From NCBI GenBank assembly GCA_964036315.1, contig OZ038478.1:143534057-143598056 (forward strand): 64,000 bases of DNA, given 5' to 3'. This stretch comes from Acanthosepion esculentum (lineage: Eukaryota; Mollusca; Cephalopoda; Sepiida; Sepiidae). Positions 24,930-35,715 of this stretch are shown one piece after another (the first letter of the stretch is position 1; each line of letters opens with the position of its first letter). The position numbers and the translations under genes were made by a program. The notes beneath the pieces are model-generated. The model searched no databases. It was not told the DNA's origin and saw only the letters and a list, made by a program, of their open reading frames with translations.

Positions 24930-25265
24930 CTGTTATATATTTAGAGATTCTAGATAAAATTCAAAGAAGAATCTGTGATGTTATCTTTTCTGATCTGGCA
25001 TCTCGGCTTCACTCATTTCGCATCACCATAACTTAGATTTCACGTGATTTGTTAGAAATATTTTTAGGGCAAATGTTCTTAAAAACATGTCCTCTTTGTT
25101 ATCAAGGCTCTATGCATTAAATCACAACTTTTGGTATTTTACATTTGAAATGGTTAGCTCAAACTTCTTGCATGTGTAATTCTCTATAGAATGTTGGCAT
25201 ACCAATCAACATTGCTTTACAAAAGTTCAAATGCAATGTCAATCTGTTTCTTCTAAATGTTTTTG
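24930..25265 (+). pseudogene. LINE ORF2 3' end remnant, family L-A
   Basis: The plus strand reads L-D-K-I-Q-R-R-I-C-D-V-I followed by D-L-A-S-R-L-H, then stops, and later L-Q-K-F-K-C-N-V-N. These are C-terminal signatures of an EN/RT LINE family that recurs at 40.7-43.6, 49.0, 52.0, 52.5, 54.9 and 55.8 kb. Only the tail after the RT core is present, as in 5'-truncated LINE insertions. Several stops show it is dead. Confidence 0.75.
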
Positions 25266-26212
25266 GTTACACCAGCTCTGACCTTTGTAGCGGGGACTCG
25301 TCATGATACGTACACAAGAATGAATCATCCCCATTCCCTTTGTATACAATTAATAAGATGTAAGTTTCGCTCGGGGATGTTTTCGCAATCATTACAATCA
25401 AATCCTCTTCAAGTCTAGGGATATCTAGGGTAATCTTTCGTACATCGTGTAATTCACTTCTTTGCCTTTTCTTACGCTCATACAATACCACACAGTAATC
25501 TACGATTTTGAATGACTTTTGGGCGTTGAAGCTTTAAATGCACGTTATTGACTTCTGTGCTTTGTAATTTTAAATGCGACACCAATTTTCTATCTTCTTA
25601 ATTCCTGTTGTTTTATCGTTCTATTTCCTTAATAATTTTCTTTTACTCATATTCTTTCACATGCAGTAAACCGTTTGCGTCATAGTGACTCTATCTATCT
25701 ATCTATCTATCTATCAGTAGATAGATATTCCACTTTTGAGTGATCATGGCTCTCCACAATACTCTACCCTTTGTAGATCTAAGAGGCAGTATTTGTCACT
25801 TTATTATCTCTGTTTTTCCATTCCTTTGCACAAACACGTTAGGTATGTTATTTGATGTCTCCCTCTGCTCTTATTGGATTCATTATGTCTTGTGAGTGCC
25901 ACATTATTGAATACACCTCCTACGCCATTATTTCAAATGTCTGTTTGTGAGTCTCGGCTTCATCTGCGAGGAGACTGCCATCAATTCACCACTGGAGAAG
26001 CAGATTGATATTACATAGCTGTTGTACGAATTCATTAATGCGAGTACATTAGTAGCAAAGAAAGTAGAGATTTATGTATTGATGAGGGCAAAATCAAACA
26101 GGTGTGGATATTTAACTCCATTGGTTGAGTAATAACAGGAAGGACGTGACCTCTTATTGGCTTTATTTTCAATCTCAAAATTAATAGAATAATACCGTTA
26201 CTCTGAGTGGTC
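25266..26212. other. Anonymous stretch with (TATC)n
   Basis: A (TATC)n tetramer run sits at about 25690-25716 with an adjacent inverted TAGATAGATA. No gene is recognised. Confidence 0.55.
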
Positions 26213-26236
26213 GTTTCAATACAACTGTCTCATCAG
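26213..26236 (-). other. Hammerhead-core-like motif, incomplete
   Basis: On the minus strand CTGATGA is followed after 12 bases by GAAAC, the two conserved strands of a hammerhead core. The intervening GACAGTTGTATT makes only a poor stem II, and no NUH site with a matching stem I is found downstream. It may be a decayed ribozyme or chance. Confidence 0.25.
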
Positions 26237-26303
26237 ATTGCACTACACCATAACTACTTGAGCAATACCCCTTAATTTTTATCGATCTGACCCCTTTAAA
26301 ATT

Positions 26304-26777
26304 ATGGGCCAAGAATGCCGTGCGATCATACATCATGGAATTATAGTTGCATGCAAGGAAACTGGTATCCGACTAAGAGGCACCGTCGACTATAATAAAT
26401 GCTTTTACGAGACCGCACAAACGGATGGAGAGAGGGAGAGGTTCATATACAAACACGTCAGTCGTATAAATCGCAAAAACTTCGCACTTGTTCGCTTGAC
26501 TAGATTCAAAATGCAGGGGTGTAGAAACCCACCATTTTATGAAAAGACTGTAAATAATTTTGATTTGCGAAATAGCCAACATGTTGGGAAATATTTTGTA
26601 CAAAACTTAGAATCTCCTGGACAAACTTTTCAACAGTTATCTCGCCACATAGGATTTTTTCTTTATTTATCTTTTCTGTCTTCCTTTCTTTCTTTCTTTC
26701 TTTCTTTTTCTTTCTTTCTTTCTTTTTCTTTCTTTTTTTCTTTCTTTTTCCTCACTGAAACCAAACATCTGATTTGA
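26304..26777 (+). other. Unassigned 157-codon open frame ending in a TTTC repeat
   Basis: The first ~110 codons have mixed composition with no domain I recognise. The last ~35 codons are Phe/Leu/Ser only because they run through a (TTTC)n tract at 26686-26750. I do not call it a gene. It could be a short exon-like relic or an accidental opening. Confidence 0.25.
26686..26750. repeat. (TTTC)n tract
   Basis: Tetranucleotide pyrimidine repeat, slightly irregular. Confidence 0.95.
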
Positions 26778-26905
26778 TATGCACTTTTCAACTGACCTCG
26801 CCAATTAAACGGAATCGGCCATTGGTTATGATATATTGATACGTGCTGAACCACTAAAGAAGAAGGCGATTTCTAACATGATAATAATGCATGTACATAA
26901 ATAGT

Positions 26906-27005
26906 CTGGGGACTTCAACGTGGTGTAATGGCTAGCAAGCATTGTCTCACTAGATCAATTATTACTGAATAGTGAGTTCCATCCTTAGTAGGTACTCCAT
27001 ACTTT
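26906..27005 (+). repeat. tRNA-derived SINE-like fragment
   Basis: GACTTCAACGTGGTGTAATG then GCTAGC resembles the 5' half of a tRNA with an A box. About 45 bp on, GTGAGTTCCATCC resembles a decayed B box. The spacing fits a tRNA-like RNA polymerase III promoter. It is not a functional tRNA because the arms do not pair well. Confidence 0.45.
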
Positions 27006-27009
27006 CGTT

Positions 27010-27431
27010 CTTGTGCCACATCTAAGCTACACTTAGAAAATCTCCATACATAGATAGATAAATAAGAGACGAGTATTTGGGATAGGATTATATTCATATA
27101 TAAACACATAATAGCTGTCTTCTTGGTTCCGAGTTCACTTGTCTGCTAACACGCTAAGCTATTTCTTGCTGTAGTCGCCATCTTAGGCAGATTTATGGTC
27201 CCTCAAAACCCACAGAGCTAATCTGGGTTTTATGCAGAAACTATGCTGTGCAGATCTTAGTTGAAGAGTTTGTAATGACGAGTACTTGACATGGGGAGCA
27301 CACTCAAACTTCAAACTCCTGTCTCATGGTCGCAACGCTAAATTCTTAAACTATCATTCACGCGCACCTACGTAATACATAAACACGTACGTAAATACAT
27401 ATGAAAACAGTGCTTCATGGAATAAATTATA

Positions 27432-27491
<60 letters not shown>

Positions 27492-28600
27492 GTTGAATAG
27501 CCCTCTTGTTCTGGAGATCTCTTGGTTGATGTGGTCGATTCCATAAAAATAATGTTGATTTCTACTTGCTCACTCGTCTATTCTCGGTCGGGTGATCGCT
27601 AGTTTGTTTCTTCGGAGAACTACCACAAAAGGTATTTTTAACTAATCTATTTTATTAAACACGTCGACCTGTACATTTTTAACTAGCCAGCGGGGTTGTT
27701 ACGCGGGCGAACTAGGGAGCAGCTTCCCTACTAGAAATTAAAACGTCTGCATTCTTCGACGCATAAAACTTAATTCCCTGAAAATACTTTCTTAACATTC
27801 CCACATTCGGCTCAGCCAATCAAAATCGACATCCCTATTTTTCCACCATTTATTCTTGGGGTCAGCCTCAGAAGGTCTGAGCCAAATACACTGCTACTAA
27901 AAAATAATAGTCTGAAACTATTATTTAACATATTTATCTATCGGTTTATTAGATCTTATTCTTTTTACCAACCATTGTTTTCACTGAAAACTGTGCACAA
28001 TTTTTCCTTTCTGATTCCAGTGTTACCCAGGAATGGATAAATGAAGGTTCATTATGGCCTACCTCTTATCCTTGTCCATGGATCCCATGTTATAAACTCT
28101 GTGGAACTTCATTACTTCTCCACCAAGCGCCCCTAAAGCGCATTTGCATTTCATAGATTGCGTCTGTAATTTCAGTGGCTTAACATATATTTCTTCATTG
28201 GACGTTGCACTGCGTGTACATTAGTGAAAACGTACCGAGAAGTGATTTATGCATCGAGGAGCGCAAAATCCATCCGTTGAGGAAATTTGATGATTTCAGT
28301 TGAGTAGCAGCAGAAAGAGAAATAAAGACAACATAATCTGAAAGCGCACAAGAATACGTAAATATATCTTTCCGAAATTAAGCATAGTAATGAGGACTGA
28401 GAAAAAAAAGAAAAGAGTGCTGGACTGATATGTAATATAAAGACGTTTCTTGAAACGTTGGAGAGATCGTTCTATCGATGACTGATGATACGACCATGGC
28501 CAGAACATGTGAGTATCGGGAAGTTCAAATTTAAATATTTACTGTGAAACATCTTGCTAACAATCAGAAAAAAAAGGAGAAAATATGCGGATACATAATA
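27010..28600. other. Anonymous stretch with (TATC)n
   Basis: A (TATC)n run of about 60 bp is at 27433-27492. No gene is recognised. Confidence 0.55.
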
Positions 28601-30739
28601 AGGGACGCAAGTTCAGTGAAAAAAACACTTGCTGGTCGCACTGAAAGCGAGATTAATCCAGGGAAAGCAACAGGTAGAATGTTTGACAAATCCGAGTAAA
28701 TGTGTATCACAACATAGAAAGAAAAGAAAGTTGGTTAAAAGCAATGGGTTACTTCGAACGAAAATGAGACAGGAAATAGTCGACCGCTTTGATTGCTCAC
28801 TTCCATGACATAGCAAGAAAATTATTTCTAAGAATATTTCCCCTGAATAAAAATGATTTTGCTAGTAGGAAGAACTTACCTTCTTATAGGCTGGATTTTC
28901 TCGCTCGAAATCATTAGGAATATGCTGTTTACAGCTGGTATTTACCACTAATCTAATATGTGCGTACCATCATTTTTTTTGGACTCGTGATGTTGTTAAT
29001 GTCTATATGCTTGACACCTACAAGAGGAATATTCTGTTGTAGATCTAATTAATTGCTTTATTTAGTTTTAAGTCTTAATTTCCAGATAGTATTGTCGATG
29101 CAACTGCAATTTTGCCATTCTTTTATGAGTAATTGAAGCATGCGCTTAGATATAAGAATCATCCACTTGATTTAGATTGTTATCTGATTTAAGATCGCCT
29201 TCTGTCTTTCTTATTGACTTGAATTCTGCTTAATATTCTGTTATATTTGCGGCAGCGGATTTTAATCTTGTTCAAGTGTTCTGGATAGAAAATTCACAAC
29301 CTTTTTCCAGCTAGGTTGAATTAATAGATGCAAACCCATTAAGCGCAATCATAATTTGATTAGGGTTATTACCGCTGCACTAGAAAAGGTCTCAGTTTGC
29401 ACTATCTCCAAATTGCACTATCCGCAAATTGGGCTACGGTGTCACATTAGTAACCTAATCTTCTTTTATATTTCATGTTTTAAGGACATGGAGATAATAG
29501 CTGTCTCCCCATATCTTATGTTGTTGTTTTTTTTCTGTATTTATTTACGATATTTAGTTTCGGACTATTGTACTTACCGTTGTTGTATACTTACTATCAC
29601 AATTATTGATATTTGTTATCAAAAAGTTTCTGCCGTTGTGCCTCCCACCCAGCCACATAATTTAACTGCTTAAAATCTCCGGGGACACAACGGCCAAAAC
29701 GCTGGGTCGACAACAAAGATCTCGCATGTAAATAGGGTAAATGAGGATAACTCCACATCCCAGAAATTCAGTCAGAATCTTTTTGTCTCTTTACGATTCA
29801 TCTTTTGTCCGTATTCTGCCATCTATTCCGTCAAAGAAGTTAAATATGTTACTCACACATTCCACATTGTTTCTCTTGTCAAATACCAGTATTTAATCTA
29901 TATCAGGCTATTCTTCACCAATTCACGTCTTTTAGTTTGTTTTATCAAAAGCTTTCTGTTATTTATCTTCCAGATATCCTCACATATTTCTGAGGTTCTG
30001 ATATTTCATATCTTGCTCAAAGGAGACGAGGTTGAATCAAGTAATCTAAACATTATACACGTATAGATTCCTTTCCCCATATTTTTTATCTCATTCTGCT
30101 TTATACCAGGAAATAAAAAAGGCTGATGTTGGTTGGATGGTTAGCTTATTTAACGACAAGCGGGAAGATATTTGGTCATTTAGTGTATGTCGCATCAAAC
30201 TAAGATCGAATTCGCTAGTTACTATGAAAAAACCAGCGGCGTTAACCATTACTTCACGCATTTAGACGGTTGAGAAAGTCTCCTCGTGCAAAGTGCCGAG
30301 ATAACATTGATAACTGTTTCGTGGTAATAATCAGGAAGTGACAAATGATGAATTTTATGTTCCTCTGATGGAAGACAGGAAAAGTTCAATAGATTTATTA
30401 AAGGATTACTAATACAGTGTAGAACTCAACAGCAAACACACGGACACACGCCAACATTCCAGAACTCTATAAGGAAATCAATATCCTATCAGCGAGAAAG
30501 CTGCAATTAGACGATCGAAAACTTACCATTTGATATGTTCCAGTAAAATGATATGCACTAAATAAAAAGTTAATAGCAGTACTGATTACAATAACGATTA
30601 CTCCACAGAACCAACTTTGTTGAAAAATGAACCTTAATGCGTGCGCATAATTAAAATAACAAATTTATTATAAAACCGTAATTTCTTAATATTCCATTAA
30701 ATTTTCATACACACATATATATATATATATATATATATT

Positions 30740-30810
<71 letters not shown>

Positions 30811-31955
30811 ATTGTATTGCATTGTATTGTAGAATGGTTAACGACTTAGAATGAGAAATTGCAGAGACTTGTTCGTATGTCAGTTTTCGTTTCATGCACC
30901 TTTATGACAGTTATGATTCACTTTCTTTGTTTCCTTCTTGCTATGGGTTAAATAGGATGACAAGCTTTGCTCTTTAGTCTTATTGTCTAATCAGTCCATG
31001 AAAAGAGGAATTTGTCTTTATAAAAACCCTTCCAATCCTTGTTCTGTCATACTTTCGCATAGCTCGTCAAGTAAGAGGTACGCTGTTTGTACATTGTCCT
31101 TTCGCATTCAGTATATCATGTGATTTTTTTAAAAATTTTCCAAAATGTCCTTTCTTATTACGTCTCGCAAAAAATGACTTTTCGACCCTATGAATAGGCG
31201 TCCTTTTTTATTTCATTTTCCTTAAATCTTTCTCGTTGCCTATATAGCCTAACTATGGAATACTTAACATCCTCATGTAAGACCAAGTTTCTGTTGGCTT
31301 CAATCTTCTCTTTATTTCTGAGGAAAATTGTTCATCATTCACTGACATATCAAAGAGTTGATATTATTGCATAACGGTTCAGCACTTTTTTGTTTCCGAT
31401 TAAATTTTCTTTTTTTTAGTACTTTACTTAGATTTACTTAGATGCATATTATCAATTAGAACGTGCCTTCGGATTTCGGTGCCACATTTTACATTCCCTG
31501 TTAAAAAATCTTCCTGATATTTATACTTCTCTACTTTTTGATTATCCGATTTCCCTTTTGCAGTTTTCATCTTGAGCTTTTACTCCGCTTTCAACAAAGA
31601 AAAAATATAAAATGAACCCGATTTTAAAGACTTTTACCCTAATGACTTGCTGTGTAGGGCCGCAGACACATTAGAAACACACAGAACTTCATCAATAAAT
31701 GTCTAACTGGAAACTAAATATTTATCTGTATTAGATCGTGTAATATACACTCTATGACGCTAATATAAACCCCAATGATTTAATTGCATTAACAAAAAAG
31801 TTTATATTGAAAAATACATATTTGTTGCGAGAAATAAGTGTTTTTTCGGCATGCTTTAATCTTATATCAGTTTACGTAATAATTTCCGTGTTGAGAAACT
31901 AAATGTAATGACGAATTTCCATTATACATAATAACTGGTGAGGAAACTGGGTAAC
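28601..31955. other. Anonymous AT-rich stretch with (TA)n
   Basis: A (TA)n block at about 30713-30803 is followed by imperfect ATTGT units to about 30831. No motifs are recognised in any frame. Whether host introns or regulatory DNA lie here cannot be judged from the sequence alone. Confidence 0.5.
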
Positions 31956-32192
31956 TGTTGTGGATTCCGAGATGAATCCGATATCAATGAATAACAAACG
32001 CCAGGAATGTATAAGGAAAATAAATGTATTAACATAATAATACAAACTGGTAATACGGGTTAGTAGATCCAGGAATGCGGGTTAGTAGCAATAATATATA
32101 TACAGTCTTGGTATTGAAGTATCGCGGTATGACTCCTTACTGAGTCTACGTGCTCGTTAACTGTGACTATTGTCCTACCCTCCTCTATTACA
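31956..32192 (-). repeat. 3' LTR (237 bp)
   Basis: Termini are TG and CA. About 224 of 237 positions agree with the other LTR. Shared landmarks are ATACGGGTTAGTAGATCC, CAGTCTTGGTATTGAAGTAT and CCCTCCTCTATTACA. Confidence 0.92.
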
Positions 32193-33297
32193 GACAGTAT
32201 TTACTGCCCCCCAACGAGGGGTAGATGTGGCACAAGGCCGTGTTTAACGTGGGTATTCCCGAGCCCGTAGGCTCGGCCAAAAATGCCCGCAGAACGCGCA
32301 CAAACGGGATCGGCGTGGTCAACCTCCCCGAACGAGACGCTGCCTTTCGGCGGAGCCACGTCCGGGTTCCTCTCTGTTCAGAGGCAGAGAGTTCGATATG
32401 TTTTCTGTTGGTAAATTTTGGGCTTTTTGTGTACATCACGTTTCCTAGTCTGTTAATTATTGTATTTGGTTCCTCGTAAGCCATATTGTTACTGAAATAG
32501 ACCCATTCATGTTTGAATGGTCTCTTGAGTACTGTAGGGTTTTTATTTATTTTTTCCTTCGTCCTCTGAATAAATTCATCCTTTTTCGCTTCTTTTCTTA
32601 TCTCTCGTAATGTCACAGGTAGTTCCGTTACTGCCTTGTATAACGCTTTACTGTTTTTATCTGTGGTAGTAAATGGCGCGTTTCGCTTCTTTTTACATAC
32701 CGGTTGGATATTTTTTTTCAATTCAATTCTAGCTGCACCCTTACAAAACGAGCTGATAGGTGAATCCCATACGTCGAACTTTTGCATGTACCCACTAGAT
32801 TTTCTGTATCTTTCATTACGTATATCTTGAGTTTTCTTGTTTTCCCGTGAAAAATGCGAGTTTTTCGCATTTACGATTATTTCTCCTTCGAATTTTATAC
32901 GCTTTCCTGTCACCGACTTAGCAATTTTTTGTATATGTAACATGGTTGGTCTGTTAAACTTTTTCCATGTCTGTAGGTTAATTATCGTTAGATCGGAACC
33001 CGAGTCTAGTTGCAATTTTATCTTTTTATTTAAGATTTCAAGTTCCACATATTTCCTTATGTTGGTTTCGTCTTCGTCATGCATCCTAGTAGCACTTATC
33101 CTACGAGTAGCTATTCTGTTCATATTTTGGGGAAGCCTTGTGCCCCATTTTCCACACATAAGACAGTTTTTATATTTAAAACGGCAATCCTTATTCCGTG
33201 TAGTCCTCCACATCGATAACATGCAGATGTGTGGGGGGCTTATATTTGCTTCGATTTTCGTCATAATTTGCCCTATATTTTGTACTTTTTCCCTCAT
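32188..33297 (-). pseudogene. Gypsy zinc knuckle-protease-pol-tail fusion frame
   Basis: A 369-codon open frame. The start holds a zinc-knuckle-like stretch with D-C-R-F-K-Y-K-N-C-L-M-C-G-K, then an aspartic protease active site L-D-S-G-S-D-L-T-I-I. After about residue 190 the sequence jumps to a region like that before integrase (T-E-L-P-V-T-L-R-E-I-R-K-E-A) and to integrase C-terminal-like R-L-G-N-V-M-Y. No RT YxDD or integrase core lies between, so a deletion joined the two parts in frame. It overlaps the gag frame by about 107 nt, offset by one. The overlap splits the zinc knuckle, so a frameshift mutation is as likely as programmed frameshifting. Its last codons run into the 3' LTR. Confidence 0.75.
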
Positions 33298-34117
33298 TAT
33301 AGAATTTTTGTTTTCTTTCCGGGGAGGGTGAAGAACGTAAACTTTTGTTTAACTTACGTATATGTGATACTTCTGACTCCTCAATGTAATTCGAGTCTTT
33401 CTTTATAATCAGGCATTTTTGGCAATCTTCTGATAATTGTTGTAGTGATAGTTCAGTTTCATTTTGTAGTTTTGAACGCATTCTTTTGCGCATTTCACTA
33501 TCTTTTGCTGAGACCAACCTTTGAACAAAAATGCGACACTTGAAATTGTCCGGTGATAATTCTGCTAACTTGACGTCGTCGCAATGTTTATTCACGATTG
33601 CGGCAAACTTGGAATAGTCCTCATTTTCGCCCTTTACCAGGTTAAGACATTTCCACCTCTTGTTAAAGATTGACATTTTTGGACTGAGAAGCTCTGTAAG
33701 ACATGTAACTGCTTCGTCAAACGTTAATTCGTTCGTCTTTTTTATTAAAATGTTATCCACAAATTTTGTGTGTTCTTCTGTTTCTAGTTTTCTGAGCAAC
33801 AGACGTAGCTTCTTTGCTTCTGTCCAGTTTTGACAATCGATGTTGTAGATGTCTTCATAACGTCTGGAATAATCCCCGAAATTTTTATCCTCTTCTAGAG
33901 AGTATTTGAAAGTTTCTATCATATTCCACACTTAGTCTTGGGAAATAGTCGCCTCTTTTTCGATATTTTGTTGTTTGTTACCCGCTACCTTTAATATTAG
34001 TTCCTGCGTTTGTAGTAACTGTTTTTGCCATTTTTCTTCCATTCTTTCCTGGAGTTGTAATTGCTGTTCATTTTGGTATTTTACAAGTTCTACTAGAATA
34101 TTTTAAAAATCCTCCAT
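33191..34117 (-). pseudogene. Gypsy gag with two internal stops at the N-terminus
   Basis: An ATG at 34117 begins M-E-D-F, followed at once by a stop. The frame then continues through a Gln/Glu-rich coiled-coil-like segment and meets another stop before M-W-N-M-I at 33931. From there 246 codons are open. The core has L-R-L-L-L-R-K-L, F-D-E-A-V-T-C-L-T-E-L, K-R-W-K-C-L-N-L-V-K and A-A-I-V-N-K-H-C. It ends at the zinc-knuckle region, where reading continues in the next frame (32188-33297). Gag would form the particle around element RNA. The leader repeats upstream are in frame with M-E-D-F. Confidence 0.85.
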
Positions 34118-34162
34118 GATAAAAGTCTTACGAAAAACTCGCTTTTCCGTATTTTCGTCTTC

Positions 34163-34462
34163 GTAAATCTTTTGTCGCCAAGTTGTTGTGGACACTAGCA
34201 GAAAATGGCAAAGAAGACTTTTTTTTCTGTGTGAGTTCGAATACCTCGTCGTCAATTTGTTGTGGACAACGAGGGAGAATTTTGTTTCGATTTCCTTCCC
34301 GTGTGAGTTCGTATTCCTCGTCCCCAATTTGTTGTGGACAACGAGGGAGAATTTTGTTTCGATTTCTTTCCCGTGTGAATTCCTCGTCGCCAATTTGTTG
34401 TCGAGGAGGGAGAATTGTTTTTTTCTTCTTCCCGTGTGAGTTCGAATTCCTCGTCGCCAATT
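34163..34462 (-). repeat. Leader with tandem copies of the LTR-end/PBS junction
   Basis: On the plus strand a unit of about 65-75 bp recurs, each with a variant of CCTCGTCGCCAATTTGTTGTG. Copies are at about 34165-34195, 34234-34270, 34308-34344 and 34376-34406, leading to the real junction at 34440-34470. Each copy contains the primer-binding site plus the last bases of the LTR. Linkers read ACGAGGGAGAATTTTGTTTC. Apparent frames over it (N-S-H-G-K-E-I-E-T-K) come from the repeat. Confidence 0.88.
34440..34460 (-). promoter_or_regulatory. Primer-binding site of the LTR retrotransposon
   Basis: On the minus strand, two bases inside the LTR, TGGCGACGAGGAATTCGAAC begins. Its complement reads like a tRNA 3' end: T-loop GTTCGAATTC, acceptor strand, CGCCA. 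A tRNA primer is therefore likely; which one needs matching to the host tRNA set. Confidence 0.75.
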
Positions 34463-34699
34463 TGTTGTGGATTCCGGGATGAATCCGATTATAATGAATT
34501 ACAAACGCCCGGAATGGATAAGGAAAATAAATGTATTACCTTAATAATACAAACTGGTAATACGGGTTAGTAGATCCAGGAATGCGGGTTAGTAGCAATA
34601 ATATATATACAGTCTTGGTATTGAAGTATCGCGGTATGACTCATTACTGAGTCTACGTGCTCGCTAACTGTGACTCTTGTGCTACCCTCCTCTATTACA
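34463..34699 (-). repeat. 5' LTR (237 bp)
   Basis: Partner of 31956-32192, the same length and about 94-95 percent identical by my count. It should hold the element promoter; ATATATATA inside may act as a TATA region. Confidence 0.92.
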
Positions 34700-35671
34700 G
34701 ACTGTCCGGGTATTCACTGGTAGTAATATATGCATACCTTGGGTGAGTCCATTGGTGTAAAAAGGGGAAACCCCTCAATAGTAACAAACAACAATGTTCA
34801 ACTCAGAACAATGCATGGACAAGAATAATTCTCCACAACTGTCTTCAGGCTAGAGATTCATGTAAGAAAGATACACTTTGTGTGTGTAATGGGATTTTCA
34901 GGGATTTATTCATTTAGCGTAATTTAAGATACAATGAAACACTAAATGCACTTGTCAATAGAAAAATATTATTCTATCCTTGACAAGGCCGAGCCAAATT
35001 AAGCAAAATAACATAGATAAATAATTTGGAATTCGGTTGGTTTGTTCTACCAAACCTGTCATATTTATTTAACCTTACAGCAGTCGATTATTACCTCATA
35101 TGATTATTGCAAAATGTTTTGATTGACACAGCTTTATCTAATGCAAACGAAATTCGAGAGATCGTCGTATCCTTTTCCAAAAACATATAGGAATTTTCAA
35201 AAGGATAGCAAAAGGCGCCCGTTAAGTGGTAACAAATCATTGCAAATAACGGCGTACGCATAATGAAAATGTAATTGTATTTCATTTTTGAAGACACAAG
35301 TTGATAAACGAAACGGGAATGATTTATTACTCTACTTAATATCTACGGATCTGCTTAAGTCGATTATGTAATAGTACTCGACTGAGAAAGCCTTCGAAAA
35401 TAAATAAATTGAAGAATGTTTTTCTGTCAAACTACTTACACACTTATTCTATTTTTGTCTAACCAGTGTGGTTTGCTCATTAACGTGTTTGTTAAGATAT
35501 CTAGCACTGAAACAAACAACTGGGAGGAAATTCCAGAGTCAAACAGTGAATATTTATCAAAGATAACCCAATTATATCTAATTGGTGACAGGAGCTCTTT
35601 CATAATCAGATATATTAGCTAAATAAATTGATATATTTTTGTTTTTGCCTATTCACCAATAAACTTTATGC

Positions 35672-35715
<44 letters not shown>

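Larger units (their letters stand above)
31956..34699 (-). mobile_element. Ty3/gypsy-type LTR retrotransposon, internally deleted
   Basis: Two direct 237-bp LTRs bound the element: 34463-34699 (5' on the minus strand) and 31956-32192 (3'). On the minus strand they begin TGTAATAGAGG and end CCACAACA, and differ at about 13 positions. Between them on the minus strand come a primer-binding site, a tandemly repeated leader, gag (34117-33191) and a frame joining zinc knuckle, protease and a pol tail (33297-32188). A G-rich GTTGGGGGGC lies shortly before the 3' LTR. At 2744 bp it is about half of a usual gypsy, because RT, RNase H and most of integrase are missing. No clear target duplication is seen: flanks are GTAAC on the left and GACTG on the right. 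Confidence 0.9.

Noticed and set aside
28601..31955. Host gene exons
   Set aside because: I looked in all frames for conserved motifs with splice-site context and found nothing supportable; RNA-seq or homology searches would be needed to call any.
33191..33297. Programmed frameshift between gag and protease frames
   Set aside because: The overlap splits the zinc knuckle between two frames in a copy that already has stops in gag, so an ordinary indel is the simpler reading.
34183..34482. Cys-Gly-Gln-Arg-Gly repeat frames on the plus strand and matching minus frames
   Set aside because: They arise from the tandem leader repeats of the LTR element, not from a repeat protein.
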